64,000 bases of DNA, from contig NZ_CP040077.1 of assembly GCF_005280735.1 (NCBI RefSeq), positions 248,001-312,000 of the forward strand, read 5' to 3'. The notes under the pieces were generated by a model. The model searched no databases. It had not been told where the DNA came from and was given only the letters and a program-made list of their open reading frames with translations. The position numbers and the translations under genes were made by a program. Below, piece after piece: positions 1 through 8,818 of the stretch. How positions within the stretch are numbered: the stretch's first letter is position 1; the number at the start of each line of letters is the position of its first letter. The DNA comes from Trinickia violacea (GTDB lineage: Bacteria > Pseudomonadota > Gammaproteobacteria > Burkholderiales > Burkholderiaceae).

Positions 1-1
1 C

Positions 2-1039
2 GACGTGACGGGCTCACCGATTTATGACAGTCGAGTCGGCGCGGCATTGGCGATGCTCTATGAATTGTTTCGGCGCGACGCCGAGCGCGACGGCATTCGA
101 CATGGCCGGCTTAGTTTCCCGTCCGGGCAGGCGCGCGGACTCCAGATTCGCGACCCCGGCGACTTCGGCTTTGCCCCCGCGCCGCAGTTCTACACGAATG
201 AAGTTGCCCGGGAGGACTGGGCGCGCTGGCAATTGCGCGCGGGCTGGATCATTCGCGCAGTGCTTGAGGAGACGACATTGTTCGTAAGTGAGCGCGCTGG
301 CGAAGCCGTGAGCCATATCGCTGCACGGTGCCACGCATTCGAAGCGGCGCTATTTATGCTCGGATATGACCTTCGATGCCTGATCGGCGATCGCGTGGCT
401 CCGGTTGCCAAGGATGTCGACGGTCCACCACTGGATCCCGAGGGAGGTGGAAACTGGGTGCCCACAAGCCATCCGTTTAGCACCGTGCTGAGCGTGTATA
501 ACGAATATCGTGAGACATTGCCGGCCGATCCGGGTGCCGATGGTTTTGCGAACTGGCTACGGACGCTTCCGGAGGAGGAGCGCTGTCTCGGCCTCAAGAG
601 GAATTTTCGGAGCTATACCTATCCATTTCGGGAGCGCGAGTTCAACCTCTTCGACCGTTCACCGGATGAGATTCGGCTGATCGAACAAGGTGGTGAAGAT
701 GGACTGTACGCGGCGAACAATGGTGAGCGGGAATTTATTGCCGGGGACGAGCGTGAAAAAGTCTGCCTGGTCTGTGCGGGGCTGGCCGGCTACTGCCAGC
801 AAATTGAAGCGACGCCCGCTGCACGCAAGAATCGCCTCACCAAAAAAGCGTTTGCCGGGACAGAGAAATCAGCGAGCACGCTGTTATCGGTTGGCCGAAG
901 CGTCGGCAGGCATTTCGGCTTGCTGGATGACAACGACAACCCTACAGCACTTTTCCACAGGTTCTTTGGCGATGATTTCAGCGATTTTCGTGATCGGCTT
1001 GGCATCGACCGGGATGGTCGCGACACGGACCCACGCTAA
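2..1039 (+). CDS. Uncharacterised protein, 5' end outside window
   Basis: The frame is open at the window edge; a GTG at position 5 is possible, but the first residues read like the inside of a protein, so the true start is probably upstream. About 345 residues are visible. The part seen is soluble, with no membrane segment, and mixes charged helices with several aromatic clusters (for example DWARWQLRAGWIIR near residue 71). A Cys pair (CLVCAG) lies near residue 256, but no metal-binding array is clear. I do not recognise the family. It ends 79 bp before the next plus-strand gene, so the two may be cotranscribed. Confidence 0.6.
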   Translation, partial: DVTGSPIYDSRVGAALAMLYELFRRDAERDGIRHGRLSFPSGQARGLQIRDPGDFGFAPAPQFYTNEVAREDWARWQLRAGWIIRAVLEETTLFVSERAGEAVSHIAARCHAFEAALFMLGYDLRCLIGDRVAPVAKDVDGPPLDPEGGGNWVPTSHPFSTVLSVYNEYRETLPADPGADGFANWLRTLPEEERCLGLKRNFRSYTYPFREREFNLFDRSPDEIRLIEQGGEDGLYAANNGEREFIAGDEREKVCLVCAGLAGYCQQIEATPAARKNRLTKKAFAGTEKSASTLLSVGRSVGRHFGLLDDNDNPTALFHRFFGDDFSDFRDRLGIDRDGRDTDPR

Positions 1040-1117
1040 TCGTTTGAGCGATGCCGGGACAGAAAACGTCCGTTCCGTCTGACGGAATCGTGGTCCATCC
1101 ATTCCCTCAACGCGGCC

Positions 1118-1531
1118 ATGCCCCAAATGATCGAACATATCGACGCCATCGCGCGTCGAAAGCAGCGCGACGCACTGTTCGTGACGTTCTTCGACGACCC
1201 GTCGGGTGAGCGTTCGCCCTACCGCTGGGTCGACCATCCCGCGAGAGCGACCATCATCGCGTGGCTTGACGCGCACGGTTACGCCTGGGAACCCTGCGGA
1301 GAAGTCGCAGATGAACGAGTCATGCGAAGCTATCGCGGGTCGATCTACATCGATGCTCCATTCGATCGCGGCGATTCGTTGTATCGCGAACTCGAAGCGT
1401 TCCTCGAATATCCGGACGGTTCGTTGCGTCTGCCCCATATGCGCTTCCTAGTAATCGGCCTTGAATACGCCCAAGAAAATGCTCACCACGACGAGCCGGG
1501 CTTTTGGGAGCGTTGGGCCGAAGATTTCTGA
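1118..1531 (+). CDS. Small hypothetical protein (137 aa)
   Basis: A 137-residue acidic, aromatic-rich protein (many D/E, W and Y) with no membrane segment. The residue pattern is coherent and typical of a folded cytoplasmic protein, with a motif GEVADERVMRSYRGSIYIDAP in the middle, but I recognise no family. ATG start. It ends 20 bp before the Sir2 gene, so it is likely in the same transcript. Function unknown. Confidence 0.65.
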   Translation: MPQMIEHIDAIARRKQRDALFVTFFDDPSGERSPYRWVDHPARATIIAWLDAHGYAWEPCGEVADERVMRSYRGSIYIDAPFDRGDSLYRELEAFLEYPDGSLRLPHMRFLVIGLEYAQENAHHDEPGFWERWAEDF

Positions 1532-1551
1532 ATGCACGGAGAGCAACGACA

Positions 1552-2370
1552 ATGAACGATAACCCCGAAATTAGGCGTGCGGCAGATTGGGTCCGTAGCG
1601 CCGACGGTATTGTAATTGCGGCCGGTGCGGGCATGAGTGTGGATTCCGGTCTGCCGGACTTTCGCGGCACCGGCGGCCTGTGGACGTCGCTTCTGCCTGC
1701 CGGCATGACCGAGTGGGATGTTGGTTCTCTGACACAGGGTGAATGCTTCATAGACAAACCTGTTGACGCATGGCGCTTCTACGGACGCGCGCTGCAGGTA
1801 TGTCGACAGGTCGCACCGCACGCCGGCTACGCGATGCTCCGGCGTTGGGCAGAGCGCGCGAGCCGCGGCGCATTCGTTTTCACGAGCAACGTCGATGGTC
1901 ACTTTCAGGCGGCCGGCTTCGACGAAGCGCGAATTGTCGAATGTCACGGTACGATCAACTTCATGCAATGTGCCGAACCGTGCAGCGACGCAATCTGGGT
2001 GTCGGGCAGCGTCATGGATGGCGTTGATATCGATACCCTTACGCCTTCCGATTTGCCGCGCTGCCAGCATTGTGGCCGTCTCGCGCGTCCGAACTTTTTG
2101 ATGTTTGATGACACGTCTTGGATCGGTACAAGAACGTCGCTGCAGTGGGAACGCCTGCGTACCTGGCTCGGCACAGTCGCCAAACCAGTGGTGATAGAGC
2201 TGGGCGCAGGAACTGTGGTGCTGAGCGTGCGTATGTTTTCTGAGTCCGTTCGCGGGGCGCTGATTCGTATCAACCTCTCGGAATGTGCGGTAGTGGGAGA
2301 CGGCGTCGGTATTCGAGGCTCGGCGCTCCAAATACTGAGTGCGATCGATGAGGTAATGCGCAAAGCCTGA
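1552..2370 (+). CDS. Sir2-family NAD-dependent protein deacylase
   Basis: Sirtuin of 272 residues. The NAD-binding signature GAGMSVDSGLPDFRG is at residues 25-39, TSNVDGHF (the TQN-D motif) at 111-118, and the catalytic His is H132 in ECHGT. Two Cys pairs (C140/C144 and C171/C174) form the usual zinc site. Family knowledge: sirtuins remove acyl groups from lysine using NAD and release nicotinamide; some Sir2 domains in defence systems instead degrade NAD. The ATG at 1552 has GGAG 10 bases upstream; the frame is open back to a TTG at 1504, which overlaps the upstream gene and lacks a better RBS. A decayed relative of this gene lies at about 24.1-24.3 kb, next to a decayed copy of the NERD-helicase gene found at 3501. 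Confidence 0.92.
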   Translation: MNDNPEIRRAADWVRSADGIVIAAGAGMSVDSGLPDFRGTGGLWTSLLPAGMTEWDVGSLTQGECFIDKPVDAWRFYGRALQVCRQVAPHAGYAMLRRWAERASRGAFVFTSNVDGHFQAAGFDEARIVECHGTINFMQCAEPCSDAIWVSGSVMDGVDIDTLTPSDLPRCQHCGRLARPNFLMFDDTSWIGTRTSLQWERLRTWLGTVAKPVVIELGAGTVVLSVRMFSESVRGALIRINLSECAVVGDGVGIRGSALQILSAIDEVMRKA

Positions 2371-2470
2371 GTGTCAGCTAATGGGCCCGTAGCGATAGAC
2401 CTCGATTAAAGAAGCCTTTAAAAACTGCCGATAAATTAGCGATTTTCCACAAAACGGGAATTTTCATTCA

Positions 2471-3490
2471 ATGTCTGAGATCGACCGCGAAATCATGCGC
2501 GTGCTTCCCGATGGGGGCACGCAAGGCGAGTACATTAGCACCCCGGAGATTCACCGACGTCTGCTAAAGACAGTGCTCGACACGCCTTCATCAAAGACGG
2601 TTTACCGCCATCTTGAGAAGCTTGAGCAGGAAGGACTCGTCGAGATGGATCACCGCGGAACAGCGTCGGTGTGGCGAAGGAGGGCAGGCGCAAGCGGCAT
2701 GGCGGCCAAGGCGGGGTCCATGATGACTTTCGACGAAGCCCTCGCACTGCAGACGCTAAGACGTTTTTCGTCGCGCCAGATTCCGGAGCTGGTGGCCGAG
2801 TCACTCTCCGCAATGTTTGATATTGCAGAAGCGCGCCTTCAAAAGATAAACAACGAAACGGAGCGGAAATACTCTCGCTGGGCGAGCAAGGTTGCAGTGG
2901 AGGGAGGTGGCTTCACACTACTCTACCCGATCATCGATCGTGATCTGTTCGCAACCGTATCGAGAGCGCTTTTCGAAGAGCGCAAGCTCGAGATTGTGTA
3001 CAGGCCCCGGAACAACGCCGACAACGATCGTTCGAGGGTCATTCTGCCTCTCGGGCTAGTCGAAGTCGGTGGCCTGGTCTATCTGGTAGGGGGCACTGAA
3101 GGCAAGCCCGATCCGACAATGTACCGTATGGACCGCCTTTGGAGCGCCGAAGCGATGCTCGAGTCATTCGTCTATCCTTCGTCGTTCTCGCTTGACGCGT
3201 ACGTCAAGCAGCAACGTCGGTTCGATTTTATGGTCGAGAAGGAGGTGCCGCTCAAGCTGAAATTCATCGAAGGTGCTGGCGATCATTTGCTCGAAGCACC
3301 AATGTCGACGGATCAAAAGAGCACACGCAAAGATGATGCGCTCTACGTGCAAGGGACCGTTATGCTCAGCCAGAGACTGCGCTGGTGGTTGCGCTCCTTT
3401 GGGCCAAACGTGGAGGTGCTGGGACCCGCGAACCTTCGCGCGGAGCTTACCGAGGAAGCGCACTCGCTTGCCAAGACTTACAGCAAATAG
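2471..3490 (+). CDS. HTH/WYL-domain transcriptional regulator
   Basis: 339 residues. Residues 1-67 form a winged HTH (a helix with SSKTVYRHLEKLEQEGLVE is the recognition region). A WYL domain follows at about 165-225: RVILPLGLVEVGGLVYLVGG, then TMYRMDRL. A C-terminal WCX-like extension ends in LRWWLRSFGPNVEVLGP. Family knowledge: WYL regulators sense nucleic-acid or nucleotide ligands and often repress defence genes (BrxR and CapW are examples). The gene sits 100 bp after sir2 and only 10 bp before the NERD-helicase gene, so it probably controls that gene and itself. Inference only for the exact target. Confidence 0.9.
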   Translation: MSEIDREIMRVLPDGGTQGEYISTPEIHRRLLKTVLDTPSSKTVYRHLEKLEQEGLVEMDHRGTASVWRRRAGASGMAAKAGSMMTFDEALALQTLRRFSSRQIPELVAESLSAMFDIAEARLQKINNETERKYSRWASKVAVEGGGFTLLYPIIDRDLFATVSRALFEERKLEIVYRPRNNADNDRSRVILPLGLVEVGGLVYLVGGTEGKPDPTMYRMDRLWSAEAMLESFVYPSSFSLDAYVKQQRRFDFMVEKEVPLKLKFIEGAGDHLLEAPMSTDQKSTRKDDALYVQGTVMLSQRLRWWLRSFGPNVEVLGPANLRAELTEEAHSLAKTYSK

Positions 3491-3500
3491 TTGACTTCGA

Positions 3501-5135
3501 ATGGCTCAGATATTCCCAAGCGGATGGAACGATCAACTGGTAAGCGCGTCTGCCCAGCGGGAGATCGAGACGCTCAAGCTCTTGCAAGGGGGGCTGCCCG
3601 ACACGTACGTCGTGTACCACGGCGTTCATTGGACGCAATTGAACAAAGGGTTTTCGATTTTCGGCGAAGCCGATTTCGTAGTGATCAGTCCGTCGGGGCG
3701 CGCGCTCGTCATCGAACAGAAATCGGGGGGGCTGGAAGAGACGCCCGATGGTCTAACGAAAGTCTATTTAGGCAAGACCAAGAGTGTTTCAGCTCAAATC
3801 GCAAGGACGATTGGCGGGATGCAGGGCCGCTTCAAGGCGGCATTTGGTGCACAGAACTACAAGCTCGAGGAGATGTTGTACTGTCCCGACTATCGGGTGA
3901 AATTTCCGGCCATATCTGGCGTCAATCCGGCGAGGATCGTTGACGCGACGCGCTGTGGGAATCTAGTCTCGATTATCGAGGCGATCTTGCCCCCTGACGA
4001 GCCGCCGCTGCCTTGTCTCGATCGCATTCACGCTTTTCTCGCTGATGAGCTTTCGCTTACCCCCGACGTTAGGGCGATGATCGGAGAAGTATCGAAATTC
4101 GTGACGCGGGTATCTGGGGGGCTTGCGACCTGGGCGCGTTCCATCGAGTTCAAGCCGTTCAGGTTGCGGGTGATTGGAACGGCAGGTTCGGGCAAGACAC
4201 AGCTTGCGATCCGGGTTCTGGATGACGCCGTCAAAGCCGGGCAACGAGCATTGTATTTGTGCTACAACCGGCCGCTCGCCGATCACCTTCGACGCATCGC
4301 GCCGGCTGATTCGACGGTATTCACGTATCACCAGCTCTGCCAGCACGTAGCGACGCGTACGGGCGACGCGATTGATTTCGCCGATCCCAGCGCATTCGAT
4401 ACGCTTGAACACGCGTTGCTCGAGTGGCAGCCTGGCGATACGGATCGGTTCGATACGATCGTCGTCGACGAAGGGCAGGACTTCCGCCAGGAATGGGTGT
4501 CGCCGATCGAACGACTGTTGCGAGAGCACGGTCGATTCTGGTGGCTGGAAGACCCGATGCAGAATCTGTACATGCGCAAGAGCGTCGAGCTTCCGGACTG
4601 GGTGGAAGTGCGGGCAATGTCAAATTACAGAAGTCCTCGCGACGTGGTTCGTTTCATTGGAATGCTCGCAGGCACGCCGATGAAAATCGACGCGGCTGGA
4701 CCGTACGACGCGTCGGATATTGGCATGATCACCTATGAGGGCAACAGCGCAGCGCAGGCAACGAAAGAAGCAGTGGCACAGGCGATTGCTGCGGGCTTTC
4801 AATCCACAGAAATTGCACTCCTGACGTTCAATGGCCGTGAAAAGTCGCTGTTTTCGGTGCTGGACCGACTAGGGTCGTACGCCCTGCGCAGCTTCGCGGG
4901 CGCCTATGACGCGAGCGGCGAACCAGTTTATCGTGACGGCGATATCACGTTCGAATCCGTATATCGCTTCAAGGGGCAAAGCGCGCCCTGTGTCATCCTG
5001 ACCGAAGTGGATTTCGAGCAATTTGATGAGGCAATATTGCGGCGCCTCTTTGTGGGCGCGACACGGGCGACGATGAAACTGATTGTCGTGATGTCGGGTC
5101 GCGCGGCGGCGCGGCTGCTGGAGCGAGTCAGCTGA
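3501..5135 (+). CDS. NERD nuclease-domain / UvrD-like helicase
   Basis: 544 residues. The N-terminal NERD domain (about 15-110) has the nuclease-like strands GEADFVVISPSGRALVIEQK, where D and E-x-K are the PD-(D/E)XK-type catalytic positions. A superfamily-1 helicase core follows: Walker A GTAGSGKT at 226-233, Walker B DTIVVDEGQDF near 315, and the C-terminal UvrD motifs VYRFKGQSAPCVIL and RRLFVGATRAT near 490-530. Such proteins are common in phage-defence and mobile loci. The gene follows the WYL regulator by 10 bp, so the two form an operon. A stop-containing relic of the same family lies at 24542-24850. Confidence 0.9.
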   Translation: MAQIFPSGWNDQLVSASAQREIETLKLLQGGLPDTYVVYHGVHWTQLNKGFSIFGEADFVVISPSGRALVIEQKSGGLEETPDGLTKVYLGKTKSVSAQIARTIGGMQGRFKAAFGAQNYKLEEMLYCPDYRVKFPAISGVNPARIVDATRCGNLVSIIEAILPPDEPPLPCLDRIHAFLADELSLTPDVRAMIGEVSKFVTRVSGGLATWARSIEFKPFRLRVIGTAGSGKTQLAIRVLDDAVKAGQRALYLCYNRPLADHLRRIAPADSTVFTYHQLCQHVATRTGDAIDFADPSAFDTLEHALLEWQPGDTDRFDTIVVDEGQDFRQEWVSPIERLLREHGRFWWLEDPMQNLYMRKSVELPDWVEVRAMSNYRSPRDVVRFIGMLAGTPMKIDAAGPYDASDIGMITYEGNSAAQATKEAVAQAIAAGFQSTEIALLTFNGREKSLFSVLDRLGSYALRSFAGAYDASGEPVYRDGDITFESVYRFKGQSAPCVILTEVDFEQFDEAILRRLFVGATRATMKLIVVMSGRAAARLLERVS

Positions 5136-5215
5136 GGACCGCATCGTATCGATCTGCACGCGCGCGGCTTCGATAGAGGTGGGTGCGACACGCAAGCCGA
5201 AACCTGAGCTGGCAC

Positions 5216-5731
5216 TCAGTCAACGTCAAGTTTCTGCGCGATCATCGAGAGCAGATCGCGTCGCACCGCGCCCGCTTCCATGAGATGAGTAGAGGACGCC
5301 GCAATCAAATGGGCAAGCCGGCCAAGTGCGACCCGCGGCGACAACCTGCCGGCTACCGCCCAATGTCCTGCGCGCGCGCGGGGCAACTGACGTTCATTGC
5401 CAGAGAACAAGACCAAATCAGTACGGCCCTCCGATAGCGACCGCATCAATGCGTAGTTGGCACCCGCGCAGTTCCAGCAAAATGCACTACCGGTCGCTCG
5501 TGACGGTTTGACGACGTGGACAACGATATCGGCGTCACTCGCAAGCTTTTCACGCAAGATCGCCCACGTGATCAAACCGTTCAGTCGAGGCAACTCGCCC
5601 ATCCATGACTGAAAATGCGACTCTTCGAATCCCCAAAGCCTCAACGCGACGCGCAGCGTTTGCCGATCGTTATGTTCAGCGCGGTTGCACTGTGTTTCGT
5701 CAGTAAAATTCGTGCTCGTCGACTTTTCCAT
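5216..5731 (-). CDS. Hypothetical protein (171 aa)
   Basis: A minus-strand reading frame of 171 residues that converges on the NERD-helicase gene (80 bp between the ends). The protein looks real rather than a shadow: balanced composition, regular hydrophobic spacing and a WNCAG motif near the middle. It has no signal peptide or membrane segment, and I recognise no family. ATG start at 5731. It could be an uncharacterised regulator or island gene. Confidence 0.5.
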   Translation of the reverse strand: MEKSTSTNFTDETQCNRAEHNDRQTLRVALRLWGFEESHFQSWMGELPRLNGLITWAILREKLASDADIVVHVVKPSRATGSAFCWNCAGANYALMRSLSEGRTDLVLFSGNERQLPRARAGHWAVAGRLSPRVALGRLAHLIAASSTHLMEAGAVRRDLLSMIAQKLDVD

Positions 5732-6022
5732 GGACCTCTCGTGCTCCCCATTCTTGTCTGAGTGATCAGTCTGCCCGGGCTTTGAGTCAAACCATGTCCC
5801 GAACTTAAGGCGCTACCTGACCCGAGTTAAGACATACATTGTCCGATTCGCCAACTACTGTCTCGTCCAATTCCTTGGCGGTCGAAGTGAGGATAGCTGT
5901 GCATCAGGAACTAGTTGTTGCTTCAACTTAGCGGGCAACTAGGCGCCGAATGATAGGAAAGAGCTGGTGCCTCCATTTAAGTCCGGTCGGCTGGCCTGAT
6001 CGTGCAACACACACTTAGAAGA
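5732..6022. other. Intergenic region upstream of recombinase 1
   Basis: 290 bp without a gene. It holds a loose inverted repeat, ATGTC-N3-AACT at 5794-5805 against AGTT-N2-GACAT at 5825-5835, which could be part of a recombinase or regulator site, but the arms are short and unevenly spaced. I see no clear promoter and none of the ACACAAAGG dyads found near 7.3 kb. Confidence 0.3.
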
Positions 6023-6586
6023 ATGAGAATTGGATACGCGAGAGTTTCTACGGATGATCAAAACCTTGATTTGCAACTTGCGGCGTTGAAGGCAGCAGGA
6101 TGCGATCACGTATTCACTGATCAGGGAATCTCAGGCGCGAAATTTTGTCGACCGGGTCTCGAGCGAGCAATGGCCGCGCTGTCGCAAGGTGACACGCTGG
6201 TCGTCTGGCGCCTGGATCGCCTCGGTCGATCGCTTAGCAAGCTTATTGAGCTAGTCGACGATCTTGGAGCCAAGTGTATTCAATTCGCTTCACTCACCGA
6301 GTCAATCGATACAACATCACCGGGCGGAACGCTGCTGTTCCACATCATGGCTGCACTGGCTCAATTTGAACGCTCGCTCATCGGAGAGAGAACGCGCGCG
6401 GGCATGCTCGCTGCCAAGGCACGTGGGCAGCATGTCGGGAGACGGCGCTCCATGAGCGAAAGCGAGTGCCTGGAAGCGCGTCGACTTCTGACCGATCACT
6501 CGACGGACGTTGTCGCTCAACACTTTGAAGTTCATCCGCGTACGTTGCTTCGTAGCGTGCGCAGATATGCTCTCGATGCTCAATAG
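6023..6586 (+). CDS. Serine recombinase (resolvase/invertase), copy 1
   Basis: 187 residues. The catalytic domain starts at once (MRIGYARVST, nucleophile S9), with the usual RLDRLGRS motif and the long E helix containing AALAQFERSLIGERTRAG. A short DNA-binding HTH follows (VVAQHFEVHPRTLLRSVRR). The size fits the small resolvase/DNA-invertase class (Hin/Tn3 type), which cut at the centre of dyad sites and leave a 2-base overhang. The ATG at 6023 is preferred over a GTG at 6002 because the protein then begins at the conserved strand. It converges on a second, related recombinase with 30 bp between the ends. Confidence 0.9.
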   Translation: MRIGYARVSTDDQNLDLQLAALKAAGCDHVFTDQGISGAKFCRPGLERAMAALSQGDTLVVWRLDRLGRSLSKLIELVDDLGAKCIQFASLTESIDTTSPGGTLLFHIMAALAQFERSLIGERTRAGMLAAKARGQHVGRRRSMSESECLEARRLLTDHSTDVVAQHFEVHPRTLLRSVRRYALDAQ

Positions 6587-6616
6587 CACCGTCTCGCGTG
6601 AATTCAAATACGATCT

Positions 6617-7189
6617 TCAATTTTCACCGTTGCCCAAATCGCTCGAGTCCCGCAGAATTCGTTGAACCGTTCGCGGATGGACATGGAATTTCGCCGCAAC
6701 ATCATCGATCGGTAAGCTACTTAAGAGGTGGAGCGCCTCTTGCCGCTGTGTTGATGTCAGTGATGGGCGCCGGCCGATGTGTTGGCCTCTTTCGCGAGCC
6801 GCCTTCATTCCACATCGGGTTCGTTCGCTGATTAAGGTCCGTTCAAACTGAGCCAAAGCGGCCATCATGTGGAAGATGAACATACCGCTACCTGAGCTGG
6901 TGCTAATTGCTTCGGTGAGAGACTGAAACTGGATGCCTCGAGCATCCAAGGTTTCGATTAGCTCGACGAGCTTCATCAACGATCTCCCCAATCTATCAAG
7001 ACGCCATACGACAAGCGTATCGCCGCTATCCAGTCGCATCAGAGTTTCATCCAAACCCGGTCGTCGGAACGTCGCGCCGGAGACACCGTGATCGTGAAAG
7101 AGAAGGTCGCAGCCAGCGTTTGTCAGCGCTGAAACCTGCAAGTCGAGGTTCTGTTCTTCCGTCGAAACTCGAGCGTAACCGATCTTCAT
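6617..7189 (-). CDS. Serine recombinase (resolvase/invertase), copy 2
   Basis: 190 residues and clearly homologous to the recombinase at 6023 along its whole length (MKIGYARVST with S9; RLDRLGRSLMKLVELIE; AALAQFERTLISERTR; HTH VAAKFHVHPRTVQRIL). It is transcribed away from the dyad sites at 7286 and 7391, so its promoter region is the same intergenic stretch that holds those sites. The pair may act on these dyads. The sequences differ enough that this is an old duplication or two separate acquisitions, not a recent copy. Confidence 0.9.
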   Translation of the reverse strand: MKIGYARVSTEEQNLDLQVSALTNAGCDLLFHDHGVSGATFRRPGLDETLMRLDSGDTLVVWRLDRLGRSLMKLVELIETLDARGIQFQSLTEAISTSSGSGMFIFHMMAALAQFERTLISERTRCGMKAARERGQHIGRRPSLTSTQRQEALHLLSSLPIDDVAAKFHVHPRTVQRILRDSSDLGNGEN

Positions 7190-7285
7190 GGTATCGCCTT
7201 CTCAAAATCACGCTGCTCATTTGCCGCCTGCATGAGCGAATGAACAACACAAATGCAGTCTCACAAGAAGCACTGCCGGCAATTA

Positions 7286-7311
7286 TTGACACAAAGGTTC
7301 CCTTTTGTCCG
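7286..7311 (+). repeat. Dyad site 1 (candidate recombinase crossover site, TT core)
   Basis: An imperfect dyad with half-sites ACACAAAGG (7289-7297) and ACAAAAGGG (reverse strand, 7300-7308) around a central TT at 7298-7299. The size and 2-base centre fit small serine-recombinase sites. A perfect -35 hexamer TTGACA overlaps its left end (7286-7291). A nearly identical site with an AA core lies at 7391-7416. Confidence 0.6.
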
Positions 7312-7402
7312 ATCGGTTTTTGGCGATAGCCAGTGCTCCCGATCCATGATTTCCCTCTGGTTTTTTTAAAGATTCAGCCTATGCTTGAGCATGACACAAA
7401 GG
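7300..7402. other. Candidate invertible segment between dyad sites
   Basis: 103 bp between the two central dinucleotides; the centres are 105 bp apart. With a TT core on one side and AA on the other, 2-base overhangs would match only if the segment is flipped. In the present orientation the base 17 bp after TTGACA (7286) starts CCGATC, a poor -10. After inversion the same spacing would place CATGCT there, preceded by TG, which is better though still weak. The segment lies directly upstream of the EAL gene. Inference from sequence only. Confidence 0.45.
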
Positions 7403-7416
7403 AACCCTTTTGCACC
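7391..7416 (+). repeat. Dyad site 2 (candidate recombinase crossover site, AA core)
   Basis: Half-site ACACAAAGG at 7394-7402, central AA at 7403-7404, then CCCTTTTG at 7405-7412. It matches site 1 in both half-sites in direct orientation, while the central pair is the complement. It is 45 bp upstream of the EAL gene start. Confidence 0.6.
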
Positions 7417-7461
7417 GGCTCGTTGCCTCGTAACATCGAGGGGTGATGCGGGATCGGTAGC

Positions 7462-8694
7462 ATGAGAACCACAAAGCCACAGTTGTCCGATTTCGGGCTG
7501 CTCTACTTTCGAAGGGACTCGGTCGCCGAGTCGGGACAGCACGGTGACTTGGGAACGTCGCTATGCATTGTTGCGACCATCGTCAACTTTCCGCAGATTG
7601 AACAGGCATACGGACACACTTTTGCGAGTGCGATGTGCCACCTTGTACACGAACGTGCGCGCGCGCTATCGGAGCACTGTTCGGCTACAGTGGCCGTAAG
7701 CCGTGAACGGATGCTGTTTGTCTTTGACAAATCCGGCAGTCTCGGCCAGGAACGCGGTGGATACGAAAGGCGGGGGGCAAAAGACCTGAACTGCGTTCTG
7801 ACTAGTTTGAGCAGCAGCCCGATCACCTCCGGCGATACCGTTGCGTTTCCCGTCATCGAGGCCAGCGTCGCCACTCTCGATGACAAGCCGTTCAATATCG
7901 TCGACGCAGGATCGAGTCGCATGATATATGGCCAGCCAGGAACCGAATGGCGAGCCCAATACATTGCAGATACGAAAACGGCCTTGCGCATCTTCCAAGC
8001 CATGGCCGATGGGCGCATCGACTTCGACTATGAGCACGTGCGCGATGCCTCAGGCGCTCAATTGACGGCGTACCGTGAAGCATTGCTTTGCGAAATATCA
8101 GATAGGACGAGCGAGCACAGACGGATCGGTGTCGATGTGCACTCTTTAGAACGCATTGGACTTGTGCGTAGGCTCGACCAATGGGTAGTCGAGTCGATTG
8201 TCGCGAAGCTTCGTGCTGCGCCCGATGACAAACTTGGCTGCAACATTTCAGCACAGAGCGCGACGCTGGACGCGTGGTGGGCGCTGACCATTGGTGCATT
8301 GGCGGACGAACCGGACGTGGCGTCGAGGTTGACGCTGGAAATAACAGAAACGTCGCCCCTAGATGATTTCGAGAGGGCACGCGAGTTTGTTCGAACGCTT
8401 CGAGAACTCGGTTGCAGCGTCGCGCTCGACGACTTGGGAAGTGGCTATAGCAGCATGCGAAACCTAACGGAGCTCGGCGTCAACATCGCGAAGGTAGGAA
8501 GGTCGTTTGTAGCTGCCGGCCGTGCGGATTCGTTGGACGCCAAACGCTTGTCACAACTCGTTGGATTTGCCAAAGCCTTTGCCCCGTCCGTCGTCATCGA
8601 GGGAGTTGAGACGGAGATTGACGCACGACTGGCGTTGGCAAGCGGTGCCACGCATCTTCAAGGGTACTTCTACGCCCGCAACGGGACATCTTAA
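7462..8694 (+). CDS. c-di-GMP phosphodiesterase (EAL domain)
   Basis: 410 residues, no membrane segment. The N-terminal ~190 residues look like a strongly degenerate GGDEF-type domain (SLCIVATIVNFPQIEQAYG) without a GGDEF active site. The EAL domain follows: YREALLCE (EAL intact, the following R replaced), NISAQS (metal Asn), LTLEITETS, VALDDLGSGYSS (DD pair), IAKVGRSFV (Lys kept, the usual following Asp replaced by Gly), VIEGVET and LQGYFY. Most catalytic residues are present, so activity is plausible. It probably lowers c-di-GMP or senses it for the polysaccharide operon that follows 221 bp downstream. The candidate invertible segment lies immediately upstream. Confidence 0.88.
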   Translation: MRTTKPQLSDFGLLYFRRDSVAESGQHGDLGTSLCIVATIVNFPQIEQAYGHTFASAMCHLVHERARALSEHCSATVAVSRERMLFVFDKSGSLGQERGGYERRGAKDLNCVLTSLSSSPITSGDTVAFPVIEASVATLDDKPFNIVDAGSSRMIYGQPGTEWRAQYIADTKTALRIFQAMADGRIDFDYEHVRDASGAQLTAYREALLCEISDRTSEHRRIGVDVHSLERIGLVRRLDQWVVESIVAKLRAAPDDKLGCNISAQSATLDAWWALTIGALADEPDVASRLTLEITETSPLDDFERAREFVRTLRELGCSVALDDLGSGYSSMRNLTELGVNIAKVGRSFVAAGRADSLDAKRLSQLVGFAKAFAPSVVIEGVETEIDARLALASGATHLQGYFYARNGTS

Positions 8695-8757
8695 GCGCGC
8701 CGCAACAAGCTAGAAGATAAAAGAAGCAGTCCAAGCGCTTCATCCCTCATCACAAAC

Positions 8758-8810
8758 GGTACGTCAACCTGCGATCGCTGTGCCGCCTGCGCACTGAAAC
8801 CAGACGTACC
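8758..8810. promoter_or_regulatory. Inverted repeat upstream of EPS operon
   Basis: Perfect 8-bp arms GGTACGTC (8758-8765) and GACGTACC (8803-8810) enclose 37 bp. This could be a pair of regulator half-sites or a leader-RNA stem for the polysaccharide operon. No known regulator site is recognised. Confidence 0.35.
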
Positions 8811-8818
8811 AACCGGCT

